Below, piece after piece: positions 1 through 5,545 of a stretch of 6,602 bases of DNA. The stretch is from Candidatus Tayloriibacteriota bacterium (GTDB lineage Bacteria; Patescibacteriota; Minisyncoccia; Phycocordibacterales; PALSA-1337): positions 1 through 6,602 of the forward strand of contig JAPLZH010000011.1 in assembly GCA_026395105.1 (NCBI GenBank). The letters are read 5' to 3'. Numbering within the stretch: the first letter of the stretch is position 1; the number at the start of each line of letters is the position of its first letter. The position numbers and the translations under genes were made by a program. The notes beneath the pieces are model-generated. The model did no database searches and had not been told where the DNA came from. It saw only the letters and a program-made list of their open reading frames with translations.

Positions 1-2
1 AA

Positions 3-98
3 AGAGGTGCAGAAACTACCTCCATACTAGCCTCTGTACTCCTATCTCTTAAGTGGAATAATCCCAGGAACTGGTTCCAAAAGTTCATGTCTATTTAA
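3..98 (+). CDS. Possible C-terminal tail of an IS66-like transposase (5' end outside window)
   Basis: The frame is open from the left edge and gives 31 residues, beginning RGAETTSILASVLLSLKWNN and ending at a TAA at 96-98. The pattern of a Gly-Ala-Glu, a run of small and aliphatic residues, then Lys, Asn, Pro and an aromatic-rich end resembles the C-terminal segment of IS66-family transposases. In that family a GAE-type motif precedes a helix and a conserved N-x-x-P stretch. The match is short and judged by eye, so another protein family is possible. No terminal inverted repeat of an insertion sequence could be picked out downstream. If correct, an insertion sequence or its remnant lies directly upstream of the dcw operon. 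Confidence 0.33.
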   Translation, partial: RGAETTSILASVLLSLKWNNPRNWFQKFMSI

Positions 99-173
99 GG
101 TTGATAAATATGGAGATTGGGGAGGGTGTGGGTACTTACTATAAAAACCCTTAAAATACAGCATACTCTAAGA

Positions 174-286
174 CAAAAGAGAAAAAACTTTTTGCAAAGG
201 GGCTCCGCAGGGCGAAGAGCCCGAGGACTGGACAAATTTTCAGCAGAAAATTTGTGTACCCTTTGCAAAAAGTTTTTTCTCTTTTG
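174..286. repeat. 113-bp palindromic element: 28-bp perfect inverted arms with internal hairpins
   Basis: Positions 174-201 and 259-286 are exact reverse complements over 28 bp. The left arm starts CAAAAGAGAAAAAACTTTTT and continues GCAAAGGG. The 57-nt interior holds two more hairpins. GGGC at 210-213 can pair with GCCC at 219-222 (alternatively GGGCTC 200-205 with GAGCCC 217-222). CAAATTTTC at 233-241 pairs with GAAAATTTG at 246-254 over 9 bp with the loop AGCA. The fold is a long stem with two branches, T-shaped or cloverleaf-like. The T-rich right arm could end transcription from the left, and the mirrored A-rich left arm could do so from the right. It could also be a REP-like or MITE-like mobile palindrome. 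Open frames across it on both strands read palindromic DNA and are not genes. Confidence 0.85.
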
Positions 287-312
287 TTTTCCCCAGTTTT
301 GCACTATTTTTC

Positions 313-341
313 TGTTGCTTTGTGGTATGAAGTGGTATAAA
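313..341 (+). promoter_or_regulatory. Likely promoter of the mraZ operon
   Basis: A good -10 hexamer TATAAA lies at 336-341. A weak -35 candidate (TGTTGC, 313-318) is 17 bp upstream. Transcription would start near 348, giving a leader of about 47 nt before the mraZ ATG. The -10 overlaps the end of the second GTGGT box, as expected for a promoter repressed by MraZ. The -35 is poor, so the assignment rests mainly on the -10 and the operator context. Confidence 0.5.
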
Positions 342-376
342 ATATATGTCAGGTGGGAACGAGTGGTAAACCCACC
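322..376 (+). promoter_or_regulatory. MraZ operator: four GTGG(T/G) boxes
   Basis: GTGGT occurs at 322-326, 332-336 and 363-367, and GTGGG at 353-357. Start-to-start distances are 10, 21 and 10 bp, so all boxes sit on nearly the same face of the helix. MraZ proteins are known to bind tandem GTG-containing boxes of about 10 bp period in front of their own operon. Two boxes lie in the -35/-10 spacer and two lie just after the predicted start site, leaving the -10 between the pairs. GGTGGG at 352-357 also pairs with CCCACC at 371-376, which gives an inverted fifth box on the other strand and a possible leader hairpin. Confidence 0.68.
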
Positions 377-394
377 AAAAGCATTTTAAACACT

Positions 395-829
395 ATGTTA
401 ATCGGAGAATATACACACTCCATAGATGATAAAAACCGAGTCTCTCTCCCGGCAAAATTTCGCGCAGAGATGGGAAAGAAATTAGTCATCACTCCGGGAC
501 TAGATAACTGTCTTTTTCTTTTCACTACGAAAGAATGGGAAAAGATTTCAGAGAGATTATCAGAAGGTTCAATGCTTCAGTCAGACACTCGAAGTTTTAA
601 TAGATTCCTCTTCGGAGGTGCAGTAGAAGTGGAAGTAGATTCTATCGGACGCATTCTGGTCCCAGACTTTTTAAAAACTCGCGCTGGACTCACTACGAAA
701 GTAGCGGTGGTCGGAGTTCAGTCGAGAGTAGAAATTTGGGACGAGCATGCGTGGAATGAATATAAAAATGGAGTTGAGAAAAGAGCAGATGCCTTAGCGG
801 AAAAATTAGGTCAGGTAGGGATGCTCTAA
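395..829 (+). CDS. mraZ: Transcriptional regulator MraZ
   Basis: MraZ is a DNA-binding, ring-forming regulator with two AbrB-like (SpoVT/AbrB fold) half-domains. It represses its own dcw operon. The start at 395 gives 144 residues, the usual size, and begins MLIGEYTHSIDDKNRVSLPA, matching the canonical MraZ opening. The first DNA-binding motif is DDKNRVSLPAKFR (residues 11-23). The second is the D-S-I-G-R-I-L-V-P stretch at 82-90, preceded by FGGAVEVEV at 73-81. A start further upstream at 353 is in frame but would add 14 unconserved residues that run through the operator, so it is rejected. No clear Shine-Dalgarno sequence precedes the ATG. The gene is first in the operon and lies 10 nt before rsmH. 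GTGG boxes in its promoter fit autoregulation. Confidence 0.95.
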   Translation: MLIGEYTHSIDDKNRVSLPAKFRAEMGKKLVITPGLDNCLFLFTTKEWEKISERLSEGSMLQSDTRSFNRFLFGGAVEVEVDSIGRILVPDFLKTRAGLTTKVAVVGVQSRVEIWDEHAWNEYKNGVEKRADALAEKLGQVGML

Positions 830-832
830 TTC

Positions 833-837
833 AAAGG
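833..837 (+). promoter_or_regulatory. Ribosome binding site of rsmH (AAAGG)
   Basis: AAAGG lies only 2 nt from the ATG at 840 but 8 nt from the in-frame ATG at 846. The spacing favours translation from 846, which would make RsmH two residues shorter. Conservation does not decide, because both candidate N-termini lie before the conserved H-R-T-V-L-L-K-E motif. Confidence 0.45.
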
Positions 838-839
838 CC

Positions 840-1757
840 ATGGACATGAATCAGAACGAAATAGTACATAGGACAGTTCTTTTAAAGGAATCATTGAACG
901 GTTTAAATATTAAGAAAGGTGATGTCTATTTAGACGGCACCCTCGGCGGTGGCGGACATTTGCTCGAAGCATTAAAGATGGGGGCAAAGCTGAGCCTAGG
1001 CCTAGACAGAGATGAAGGGGCCATAACGAGAGCCAGAGCGAGAATAGAAAATGAAGGCTTCTCAAACTATGTCTTTGTAAACGAGGATTTCAGAATGATG
1101 GATAGAGCACTCGTCAGAGCTGAAGTCGAAAAGGTAGACAAAGTGATGCTAGACCTCGGACTTTCTTCAGATCAGTTAACTACCTCAGGTCGCGGATTTA
1201 GCTTTATGAAGAACGAGCCACTTCTCATGACTTTTAAAGGATATCCATTACCGAATGATTTAACTGCAGAGAAAATCGTAAATACTTGGGATGAGGCAAA
1301 TATAGCAGACATCATCTACGGCTGGGGAGAGGAAAGATATGCGAGAAGAATCGCTAGAGCTATATGTGAGCGCCGTGAAGAGAAGCCGATAGCCACCACA
1401 TTTGACCTCGCCGAGATAATAAATTCAGCAGTTCCAACATTCTATAAAAAAGGCCGAACGAATGCATCCACGAAAACTTTCCAGGCACTACGCATCACAG
1501 TAAACGATGAAATCGGCGCATTACAGGAAGGAATGGTAAAGGCTTTCTCACTTTTATCAAACGGCGGAAGGATGGCCATCATTTCATTCCATAGCATTGA
1601 AGACAGAACCGTTAAAAATTATTTTAGAGAGCGGAGAGATAGAGGAGAGGCGAATGTCATTACAAAGAAACCGATCATCGCCACAGAAGAAGAATTAAAA
1701 GATAATCCGCGAGCCAGAAGTGCAAAATTAAGAATTTTAGAAAAAATAGTAGATTAG
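840..1757 (+). CDS. rsmH: 16S rRNA (cytosine(1402)-N(4))-methyltransferase RsmH
   Basis: RsmH (MraW) uses S-adenosylmethionine to methylate N4 of C1402 in the decoding centre of 16S rRNA. The 305 residues are close to the roughly 310 of the E. coli enzyme. Visible family motifs in order are HRTVLLKE (10-17), the SAM-binding loop DGTLGGGGH (32-40), the acidic DRD (56-58), DLGLSSDQL (105-113), RGFSF (118-122), the helix YGWGEERYARRIARAI (160-175), TFQALRITVNDE (213-224), SFHSIEDR (249-256) and NPRARSAKLR (289-298). The protein appears intact. The true start may be the ATG at 846, which is better placed relative to AAAGG. It sits in its usual place between mraZ and ftsL and is probably co-transcribed, with a 10-nt gap before it and a 30-nt AT-rich gap after it. 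Confidence 0.97.
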   Translation: MDMNQNEIVHRTVLLKESLNGLNIKKGDVYLDGTLGGGGHLLEALKMGAKLSLGLDRDEGAITRARARIENEGFSNYVFVNEDFRMMDRALVRAEVEKVDKVMLDLGLSSDQLTTSGRGFSFMKNEPLLMTFKGYPLPNDLTAEKIVNTWDEANIADIIYGWGEERYARRIARAICERREEKPIATTFDLAEIINSAVPTFYKKGRTNASTKTFQALRITVNDEIGALQEGMVKAFSLLSNGGRMAIISFHSIEDRTVKNYFRERRDRGEANVITKKPIIATEEELKDNPRARSAKLRILEKIVD

Positions 1758-1787
1758 TTAAAAACATTATTAATTAAATAAAAGATT

Positions 1788-2120
1788 ATGACACAAGCTA
1801 TCGCACACATTCAAAACGTAACGAATATAAGGATGAAGTTCATAATCGCCATTCTCGCTTTGCTCATAATCCTTTCAGGAGTAGCCTACGGATACTGCAT
1901 AAAGAGCGTTATAACAAACGCTACAAGCATGAAATCAGCAGAGCAGAAAAGCCAGTCTGTCGCTATGTCACTTTCTAATTTAGAGGCAGAATATCTAACG
2001 GCTGAAAATTCAATCACTTCAGAAGTGGCCTTAGAAAAAGGCTTTGTCTCTCCTTTAAACACTCAATTCATCTCTAAGAAAGCCCTTAGTCCTGTAGTCG
2101 GAGTGGCCCATGAGATCTAG
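1788..2120 (+). CDS. ftsL: FtsL-like cell division protein
   Basis: This is a 110-residue bitopic membrane protein. It has a short N-terminal cytoplasmic segment (about 1-16), one transmembrane helix (about 17-37, rich in I, L and A) and then a region of coiled-coil character (about 48-80, rich in S, E, Q and L). It ends with ALEKGF (81-86), which resembles the short A-x-x-x-G motif after the coiled coil of FtsL/DivIC proteins. FtsL joins FtsB and FtsQ and activates the FtsWI septal synthase. Sequence identity in this family is very low, so the call rests on topology and on the position between rsmH and ftsI, where ftsL normally lies. The start has no obvious Shine-Dalgarno sequence. Its 3' end overlaps ftsI by 11 nt, which suggests translational coupling. 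Confidence 0.75.
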   Translation: MTQAIAHIQNVTNIRMKFIIAILALLIILSGVAYGYCIKSVITNATSMKSAEQKSQSVAMSLSNLEAEYLTAENSITSEVALEKGFVSPLNTQFISKKALSPVVGVAHEI

Positions 2121-3831
2121 TTCCAGCATAAAATGGAGATTAAGATTAGTCGCAGGCGGAATTACTCTTTTTGCCTTAATTATCGCTGGGAATTTATATA
2201 AAACGCAGATTTTTTCGCATGAAGCATATGTTTTAAAAGCTGATAGACAGTATGCGAGCACGGAGGGAGATATTTTCGACCGTGGTTACATATATTTTCA
2301 ATCAAAGAGTGGAGACCTAGTTTCTGCCGCTGGAATTAAAGAAGGAAATTTAATAGTCATGGTGCCGAGTCTCATAAAAAACCCGGAGTCAGTGTATAAT
2401 TCTTTGTCGAAAATAATTCCGCTTAATCACGAAGATTTTTTGAATAAGGCAAAGAAAACAGGCTCTCAGTATGCCGAATTAGCTAAACACGTAGAGATAG
2501 AAGTGGGAGATAAAATTCAGGCACTTAACTTTGCCGGCATTAGAGTGCAAAAAGAGAGATGGAGATTCTATCCGGGGAATGAATTAGCCGCACATGTGAT
2601 AGGTTATTATGGATTCGGAAAAGACAGTATACTCGAAGGGCAGTACGGACTAGAACGTTTCTATGAACCAGTTTTAACTAGGAAAGATGATGCGTCTCCA
2701 GGGAATTTCCTGACCGACCTTTTTACAAATATTAAAAAAACAGTGGTGGAGGGCGAAGAGATGACGGGGGATGTGGTTTCGTCTGTGGAGCCTACGGTGG
2801 AGCACGAATTAGAGGACACTTTAATGAAAGTAAAAAGCCAATGGTCTTCCGACCTCGTCGGCGGAATCATTATGGATCCGAAAACGGGGGAGATTTATGC
2901 TATGAGCGCTTTGCCCTCGTATAATCCGAACTCATACGGTTCTGCTTCGAATACTCGCGCCTATACGAATCCTCTCGTTCAGGACAGATATGAAATGGGC
3001 TCTATCATGAAGCCTCTCACCATGGCCGCTGGGCTAGATAGTGGCGTTATCACTCCGAATAGCACTTATGATGATAAAGGATTTATTACATTGAACGGAA
3101 AAACTATAAAAAATTACGATGGAAAGGGGCGCGGAAATAAAACACCTATGCAAAAGATTCTTAGTGAATCTCTAAATACTGGCGCCTCATACATCGCCCT
3201 TCTTATGGGTAAAGATAGATTCCCAGTTTATATGAATAATTACGGGCTCGGCGTGGAGACGGGTATAGATCAGCCATATGAAATAAAGGGAGATTTACGA
3301 AATTTAAAATCAGGGCGTGACGTGGAGCTCGCCACCGCTTCATTCGGGCAGGGAATAGCTGTAACGCCGATGGAGATGACTAGAGCACTCGCGACTCTGG
3401 CAAATGGGGGGATGCTCATCACTCCGCATTTGGCGGATAAGATTAATTATAGGATCGGCACTAATAAGACAGTGGCCGGAGGTAGTGGAGTGAGAGTTTT
3501 GAAAAAAGAAACTACCGACGCTGTTACTAAGATGCTTATCACGGTCGTGGACCTCGCCCTAAAGAAAGGAGCCGTTAAAATGGACAGATGGTCGGTCGCG
3601 GCTAAGACGGGAACGGCACAGATTGCGGATTCTTCGACAAGCAAGTATTATAGTGATAGATATTTGCACTCATTCTTCGGATACTTCCCGGCTAGTAATC
3701 CACGATTTATAATCTTCCTTTATCAAGTATATCCGAAGGGTGCGACATACGCTTCAGAGACCCTAACCGACCCGTTTATGCGTTTGACTAAATTTTTGAT
3801 ATCATATTATGAGATAGCACCAGATAGATAA
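2110..3831 (+). CDS. ftsI: Penicillin-binding protein, FtsI-type septal transpeptidase (class B PBP)
   Basis: FtsI cross-links septal peptidoglycan as the DD-transpeptidase partner of an SEDS glycosyltransferase. The 573 residues show a basic N-terminus, one transmembrane segment (about 11-29), a pedestal region and a C-terminal transpeptidase domain. The catalytic set is complete: SIMK with Ser298 and Lys301 (in YEMGSIMKPLT), SLN at 354-356, and KTG at 499-501 (in AAKTGTAQIA). The N-terminal motif, normally R-G-x-I-x-D-R-x-G, reads EGDIFDRGYIYFQSKSG here, a form I associate with Parcubacteria. No PASTA domains are visible. A Shine-Dalgarno GGAG (2100-2103) lies 6 nt before the ATG, inside ftsL, and the genes overlap by 11 nt. 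murF follows after 20 nt. FtsI rather than an elongation PBP is inferred from the dcw context. Confidence 0.93.
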   Translation: MRSSSSIKWRLRLVAGGITLFALIIAGNLYKTQIFSHEAYVLKADRQYASTEGDIFDRGYIYFQSKSGDLVSAAGIKEGNLIVMVPSLIKNPESVYNSLSKIIPLNHEDFLNKAKKTGSQYAELAKHVEIEVGDKIQALNFAGIRVQKERWRFYPGNELAAHVIGYYGFGKDSILEGQYGLERFYEPVLTRKDDASPGNFLTDLFTNIKKTVVEGEEMTGDVVSSVEPTVEHELEDTLMKVKSQWSSDLVGGIIMDPKTGEIYAMSALPSYNPNSYGSASNTRAYTNPLVQDRYEMGSIMKPLTMAAGLDSGVITPNSTYDDKGFITLNGKTIKNYDGKGRGNKTPMQKILSESLNTGASYIALLMGKDRFPVYMNNYGLGVETGIDQPYEIKGDLRNLKSGRDVELATASFGQGIAVTPMEMTRALATLANGGMLITPHLADKINYRIGTNKTVAGGSGVRVLKKETTDAVTKMLITVVDLALKKGAVKMDRWSVAAKTGTAQIADSSTSKYYSDRYLHSFFGYFPASNPRFIIFLYQVYPKGATYASETLTDPFMRLTKFLISYYEIAPDR

Positions 3832-3851
3832 TAGAAAGTAATAGAGGTTAA

Positions 3852-5168
3852 ATGGACGATAAAATCATGAAACAATTTTTAAAAAAAATAGTAGCGAGTA
3901 TCTTAGCCACAGAAGCGGCTATTGTTATTAAGAAGTATAAGCCGAAAATAATAGCGGTTACAGGAAATGTCGGAAAGACTTCCGCAAAAGACGCTATCTT
4001 TGCCTCACTTTCCCGTGAGCTCTTTATACGTAAAAGTGAGAAAAGTTTTAATAGTGAAATCGGGGTGCCTTTGACTATACTCGGCTGTCAGAATGCTTGG
4101 AATGATCCATTCCTATGGGCTAAGAATATTCTTCGCGGTTTAGAGTTAATCTTTTTTAGAGAAGAGTATCCGAAATTTTTAATACTGGAGGTGGGTGCTG
4201 ATCATCCGGGGGATATTCGCTCTATTTCGAAATGGCTTTCGCCTGATGTAGTAGTAGTGACGAGAATCCCTGAAGTGCCGGTGCATATAGAGTTTTTCAC
4301 ATCTCGCGGTGAACTCATAGATGAGAAGGCAAATTTAATTACAGCACTTAAGAAAGGCGGAACTTTAATTTTAAATGCGGATGATGCAGATGTGCTTCGC
4401 CTTAGAGAGAGGAATAAGTCGGCAAAGGTAGTAACGTTCGGTATAGAAAATCCTGCCGATTTTCATGCTTCTGGAGTAACGCTTTCTTATGGATTAGATG
4501 GAAATATGAAAGTCCTATCAGGGGTCGAATTTATTTTAGATAAAAACGGGGAAAATAAGGTTAAATTATCAGGCGTCGTCGGAATTCAGCATGTATATCC
4601 GGTTATTATCTCAGTAGCAGTAGCAAATGAATTCGGAATAGATGCAGGACGTGCACTACAGCCCTTTGCCTCATATACGCCTCCTGCTGGCCGAATGAAT
4701 ATTCTTCGCGGAATTCATAAATCAGTCATAATAGACGATACATATAATTCTTCGCCAATAGCTCTTCATGAGGCGATGCTCGTCTTGAAAAATGCACATT
4801 CAGGAGGTAGGAAAATAGCCGTGCTCGGAGATATGTTAGAGCTCGGTATGAAGTCTAATCAGGCGCATCAGGAGGCAGGAGCTTTTGCCTCTAAAGTAGC
4901 GGATATTTTAGTGACTGTCGGCATGAGGGCAAAGAAAATGGGCGACGGAGCACTAGATGCCGGCATGAAGGCAAATAAAATATTCTCTTTTGAAAATTCT
5001 TCTGAGGCTGGAAAATTCCTCGAAGGCTTTATACTCAAAAAAGATCTTTTGCTAGTAAAGGGCTCACAGGGCGCCCGGATGGAGAAGGCCATAGAGAAAA
5101 TCCTAGAAGACGCGAAGTCAGCGCCTGAGGTTTTAGTTCGTCAGGAGGAGGAGTGGAAGAAGAGATAA
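3852..5168 (+). CDS. murF: UDP-N-acetylmuramoyl-tripeptide--D-alanyl-D-alanine ligase (MurF), N-terminally short
   Basis: MurF is the cytoplasmic ATP-dependent ligase that adds D-Ala-D-Ala to the UDP-MurNAc-tripeptide. The Mur ligase ATP-binding and C-terminal domains are clear: P-loop GNVGKTS (38-44), LEVGADHPGD (112-121) with the Mg-binding Glu113, DEKANLI (157-163) with the expected carbamylated Lys159, LNADDAD (174-180), IDDTYNSSP (294-302), VLGDMLELG (324-332) and KGSQGARME (403-411). The P-loop begins only about 37 residues in. The roughly 80-residue domain that binds the UDP-MurNAc end in classical MurF is missing and replaced by a short segment with a hydrophobic patch (about 12-26). 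The usual G-x-H-N motif reads GIQHVYP (244-250). Shine-Dalgarno AGAGG (3843-3847) supports the start at 3852, though an ATG at 3867 is in frame. It is the last gene of the operon. A MurF-like ligase with altered substrate is possible. Confidence 0.88.
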   Translation: MDDKIMKQFLKKIVASILATEAAIVIKKYKPKIIAVTGNVGKTSAKDAIFASLSRELFIRKSEKSFNSEIGVPLTILGCQNAWNDPFLWAKNILRGLELIFFREEYPKFLILEVGADHPGDIRSISKWLSPDVVVVTRIPEVPVHIEFFTSRGELIDEKANLITALKKGGTLILNADDADVLRLRERNKSAKVVTFGIENPADFHASGVTLSYGLDGNMKVLSGVEFILDKNGENKVKLSGVVGIQHVYPVIISVAVANEFGIDAGRALQPFASYTPPAGRMNILRGIHKSVIIDDTYNSSPIALHEAMLVLKNAHSGGRKIAVLGDMLELGMKSNQAHQEAGAFASKVADILVTVGMRAKKMGDGALDAGMKANKIFSFENSSEAGKFLEGFILKKDLLLVKGSQGARMEKAIEKILEDAKSAPEVLVRQEEEWKKR

Positions 5169-5182
5169 GTGGAAATGTGCAA

Positions 5183-5212
5183 AAAAGCAAAATCGTTTTT
5201 ATATTTGCTTTT
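5183..5212 (+). terminator. Weak terminator-like hairpin after murF
   Basis: AAAAGCAAA (5183-5191) pairs with TTTGCTTTT (5204-5212), a 9-bp AT-rich stem with a 12-nt loop, starting 14 nt after the murF stop. The 3' arm ends in a short T run but the stem is low in GC, so termination would be inefficient and read-through into the tRNA gene is plausible. Confidence 0.3.
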
Positions 5213-5221
5213 AGGCCATTT

Positions 5222-5249
5222 TTGAATATACTGTTTACTGTGCTTTAAT
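5222..5249 (+). promoter_or_regulatory. Likely promoter of tRNA-Glu
   Basis: The extended -10 TGC-TTTAAT (hexamer 5244-5249) follows TTGAAT (5222-5227) with a 16-bp spacer. This predicts a start about 8 nt before the mature tRNA 5' end. An alternative or second promoter is TTGCTT (5205-5210), a 16-bp spacer and TATACT (5227-5232). A 10-bp direct repeat AATGTGCAAA (5174-5183 and 5247-5256) flanks the region. Confidence 0.5.
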
Positions 5250-5263
5250 GTGCAAATTACGCC

Positions 5264-5341
5264 GGCCCTATCGTCTAGCCTGGTCCAGGACGGAGGCTTC
5301 TCAAGCCTTAAACTCGGGTTCAAATCCCGATGGGGTCACCA
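5264..5341 (+). tRNA. tRNA-Glu (anticodon CTC)
   Basis: A full cloverleaf can be folded by hand. The acceptor stem is GGCCCTA (5264-5270) with TGGGGTC (5331-5337), including two G-U pairs. The D-stem is GTCT (5273-5276) with GGAC (5288-5291), and the D-loop contains GG. The anticodon stem is GAGGC (5293-5297) with GCCTT (5305-5309). The anticodon loop TTCTCAA gives anticodon CTC at 5300-5302, reading GAG codons. The T-arm is TCGGG, loop TTCAAAT, CCCGA (5314-5330). The discriminator is A5338 and the CCA end is encoded (5339-5341). The variable loop is 4 nt and no intron is seen. It lies 95 nt after murF, with its own likely promoter and an immediate terminator. Confidence 0.96.
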
Positions 5342-5344
5342 TAT

Positions 5345-5367
5345 AAAAAACCCGAAAGGGTTTTTTT
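5345..5367 (+). terminator. Intrinsic terminator of tRNA-Glu
   Basis: CCC-GAAA-GGG (5351-5360) forms a tight hairpin with a stable GNRA-type tetraloop. It is preceded by six A and followed by seven T, a classical intrinsic terminator that begins 3 nt after the tRNA CCA. The A run makes it potentially bidirectional. It also forms the centre of a much larger palindrome that includes the tRNA 3' end (5319-5418). Confidence 0.88.
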
Positions 5368-5371
5368 ATAT

Positions 5372-5418
5372 GGTGACCCCAAGTGAGCGCCTCACGGCGC
5401 TCACGTTCGGGATTTGAA
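5372..5418 (-). repeat. Inverted partial copy of the tRNA-Glu 3' end, split by a hairpin insertion
   Basis: Read on the minus strand, 5418-5407 is TTCAAATCCCGA and 5381-5372 is TGGGGTCACC. These are identical to tRNA positions 5319-5330 and 5331-5340. In the tRNA the two blocks are contiguous, whereas in the copy they are separated by 25 nt (5382-5406). The break falls exactly between the 3' strand of the T-stem and the 3' strand of the acceptor stem. Similarity ends beyond the T-loop. The copy cannot encode a tRNA because the anticodon arm, the D arm and the 5' acceptor strand are missing. The two copies face each other across the terminator, so read-through RNA could pair with the tRNA 3' half. 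Confidence 0.85.
5383..5404. repeat. GC-rich 9-bp hairpin inside the inverted tRNA copy
   Basis: GTGAGCGCC (5383-5391) and GGCGCTCAC (5396-5404) are perfect reverse complements with the 4-nt loop TCAC. The hairpin makes up almost all of the 25-nt insertion and is much richer in GC than its surroundings. It could be a small palindromic mobile repeat. No T run follows, so it is not a standard terminator. Confidence 0.8.
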
Positions 5419-5433
5419 GACCTCAAAAGTCAC

Positions 5434-5475
5434 AACTTTATAAACATTCTAATTTTTGCCTGACTTTATAAAGTT
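5434..5475. repeat. Inverted/direct repeat ACTTTATAAA upstream of the DUF3800 gene
   Basis: AACTTTATAAA (5434-5444) and TTTATAAAGTT (5465-5475) form an 11-bp inverted repeat with a 20-nt spacer. Because the core is itself palindromic (ACTTTATAAAGT at 5463-5474), the same bases also form direct repeats 28 bp apart. It lies about 35 bp upstream of the next promoter and could be an operator, but such AT-rich repeats also arise by chance. Confidence 0.45.
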
Positions 5476-5509
5476 TGATAATACTATACAAAAAATGTAA
5501 GAACGCTAC

Positions 5510-5538
5510 CTATATTTTTACTATTAAAAAGGTATAAT
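5510..5538 (+). promoter_or_regulatory. Promoter of the DUF3800 gene, implying a leaderless mRNA
   Basis: A perfect -10 TATAAT lies at 5533-5538 and ends only 7 nt before the ATG at 5546, so the transcript should begin at or within a base or two of the start codon. The -35 region 17 bp upstream (CTATAT, 5510-5515) is weak. No Shine-Dalgarno sequence precedes the ATG, consistent with leaderless translation. Confidence 0.62.
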
Positions 5539-5545
5539 ATCACCC

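Noticed and set aside
117..389. 90-residue plus-strand frame and the 69-residue minus-strand frame (95-304) over the upstream region
   Set aside because: Both read through the two arms of the same perfect palindrome, giving mirrored low-complexity peptides, and the plus frame runs through the mraZ promoter and operator. No protein family is recognisable.
353..394. Upstream in-frame start for mraZ
   Set aside because: The conserved MraZ N-terminus begins at the ATG at 395. The extra residues would come from the operator and are not family-like.
2055..2261. Minus-strand frames within ftsL/ftsI and murF (such as 2055-2261, 2661-2870, 3447-3644, 4868-5092)
   Set aside because: They lie antisense to strongly conserved coding sequence and show no family features of their own.
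5372..5422. Second tRNA gene on the minus strand
   Set aside because: Only the T-loop/T-stem 3' strand and acceptor 3' strand are present, and they are separated by a 25-nt insertion. The other arms are missing.
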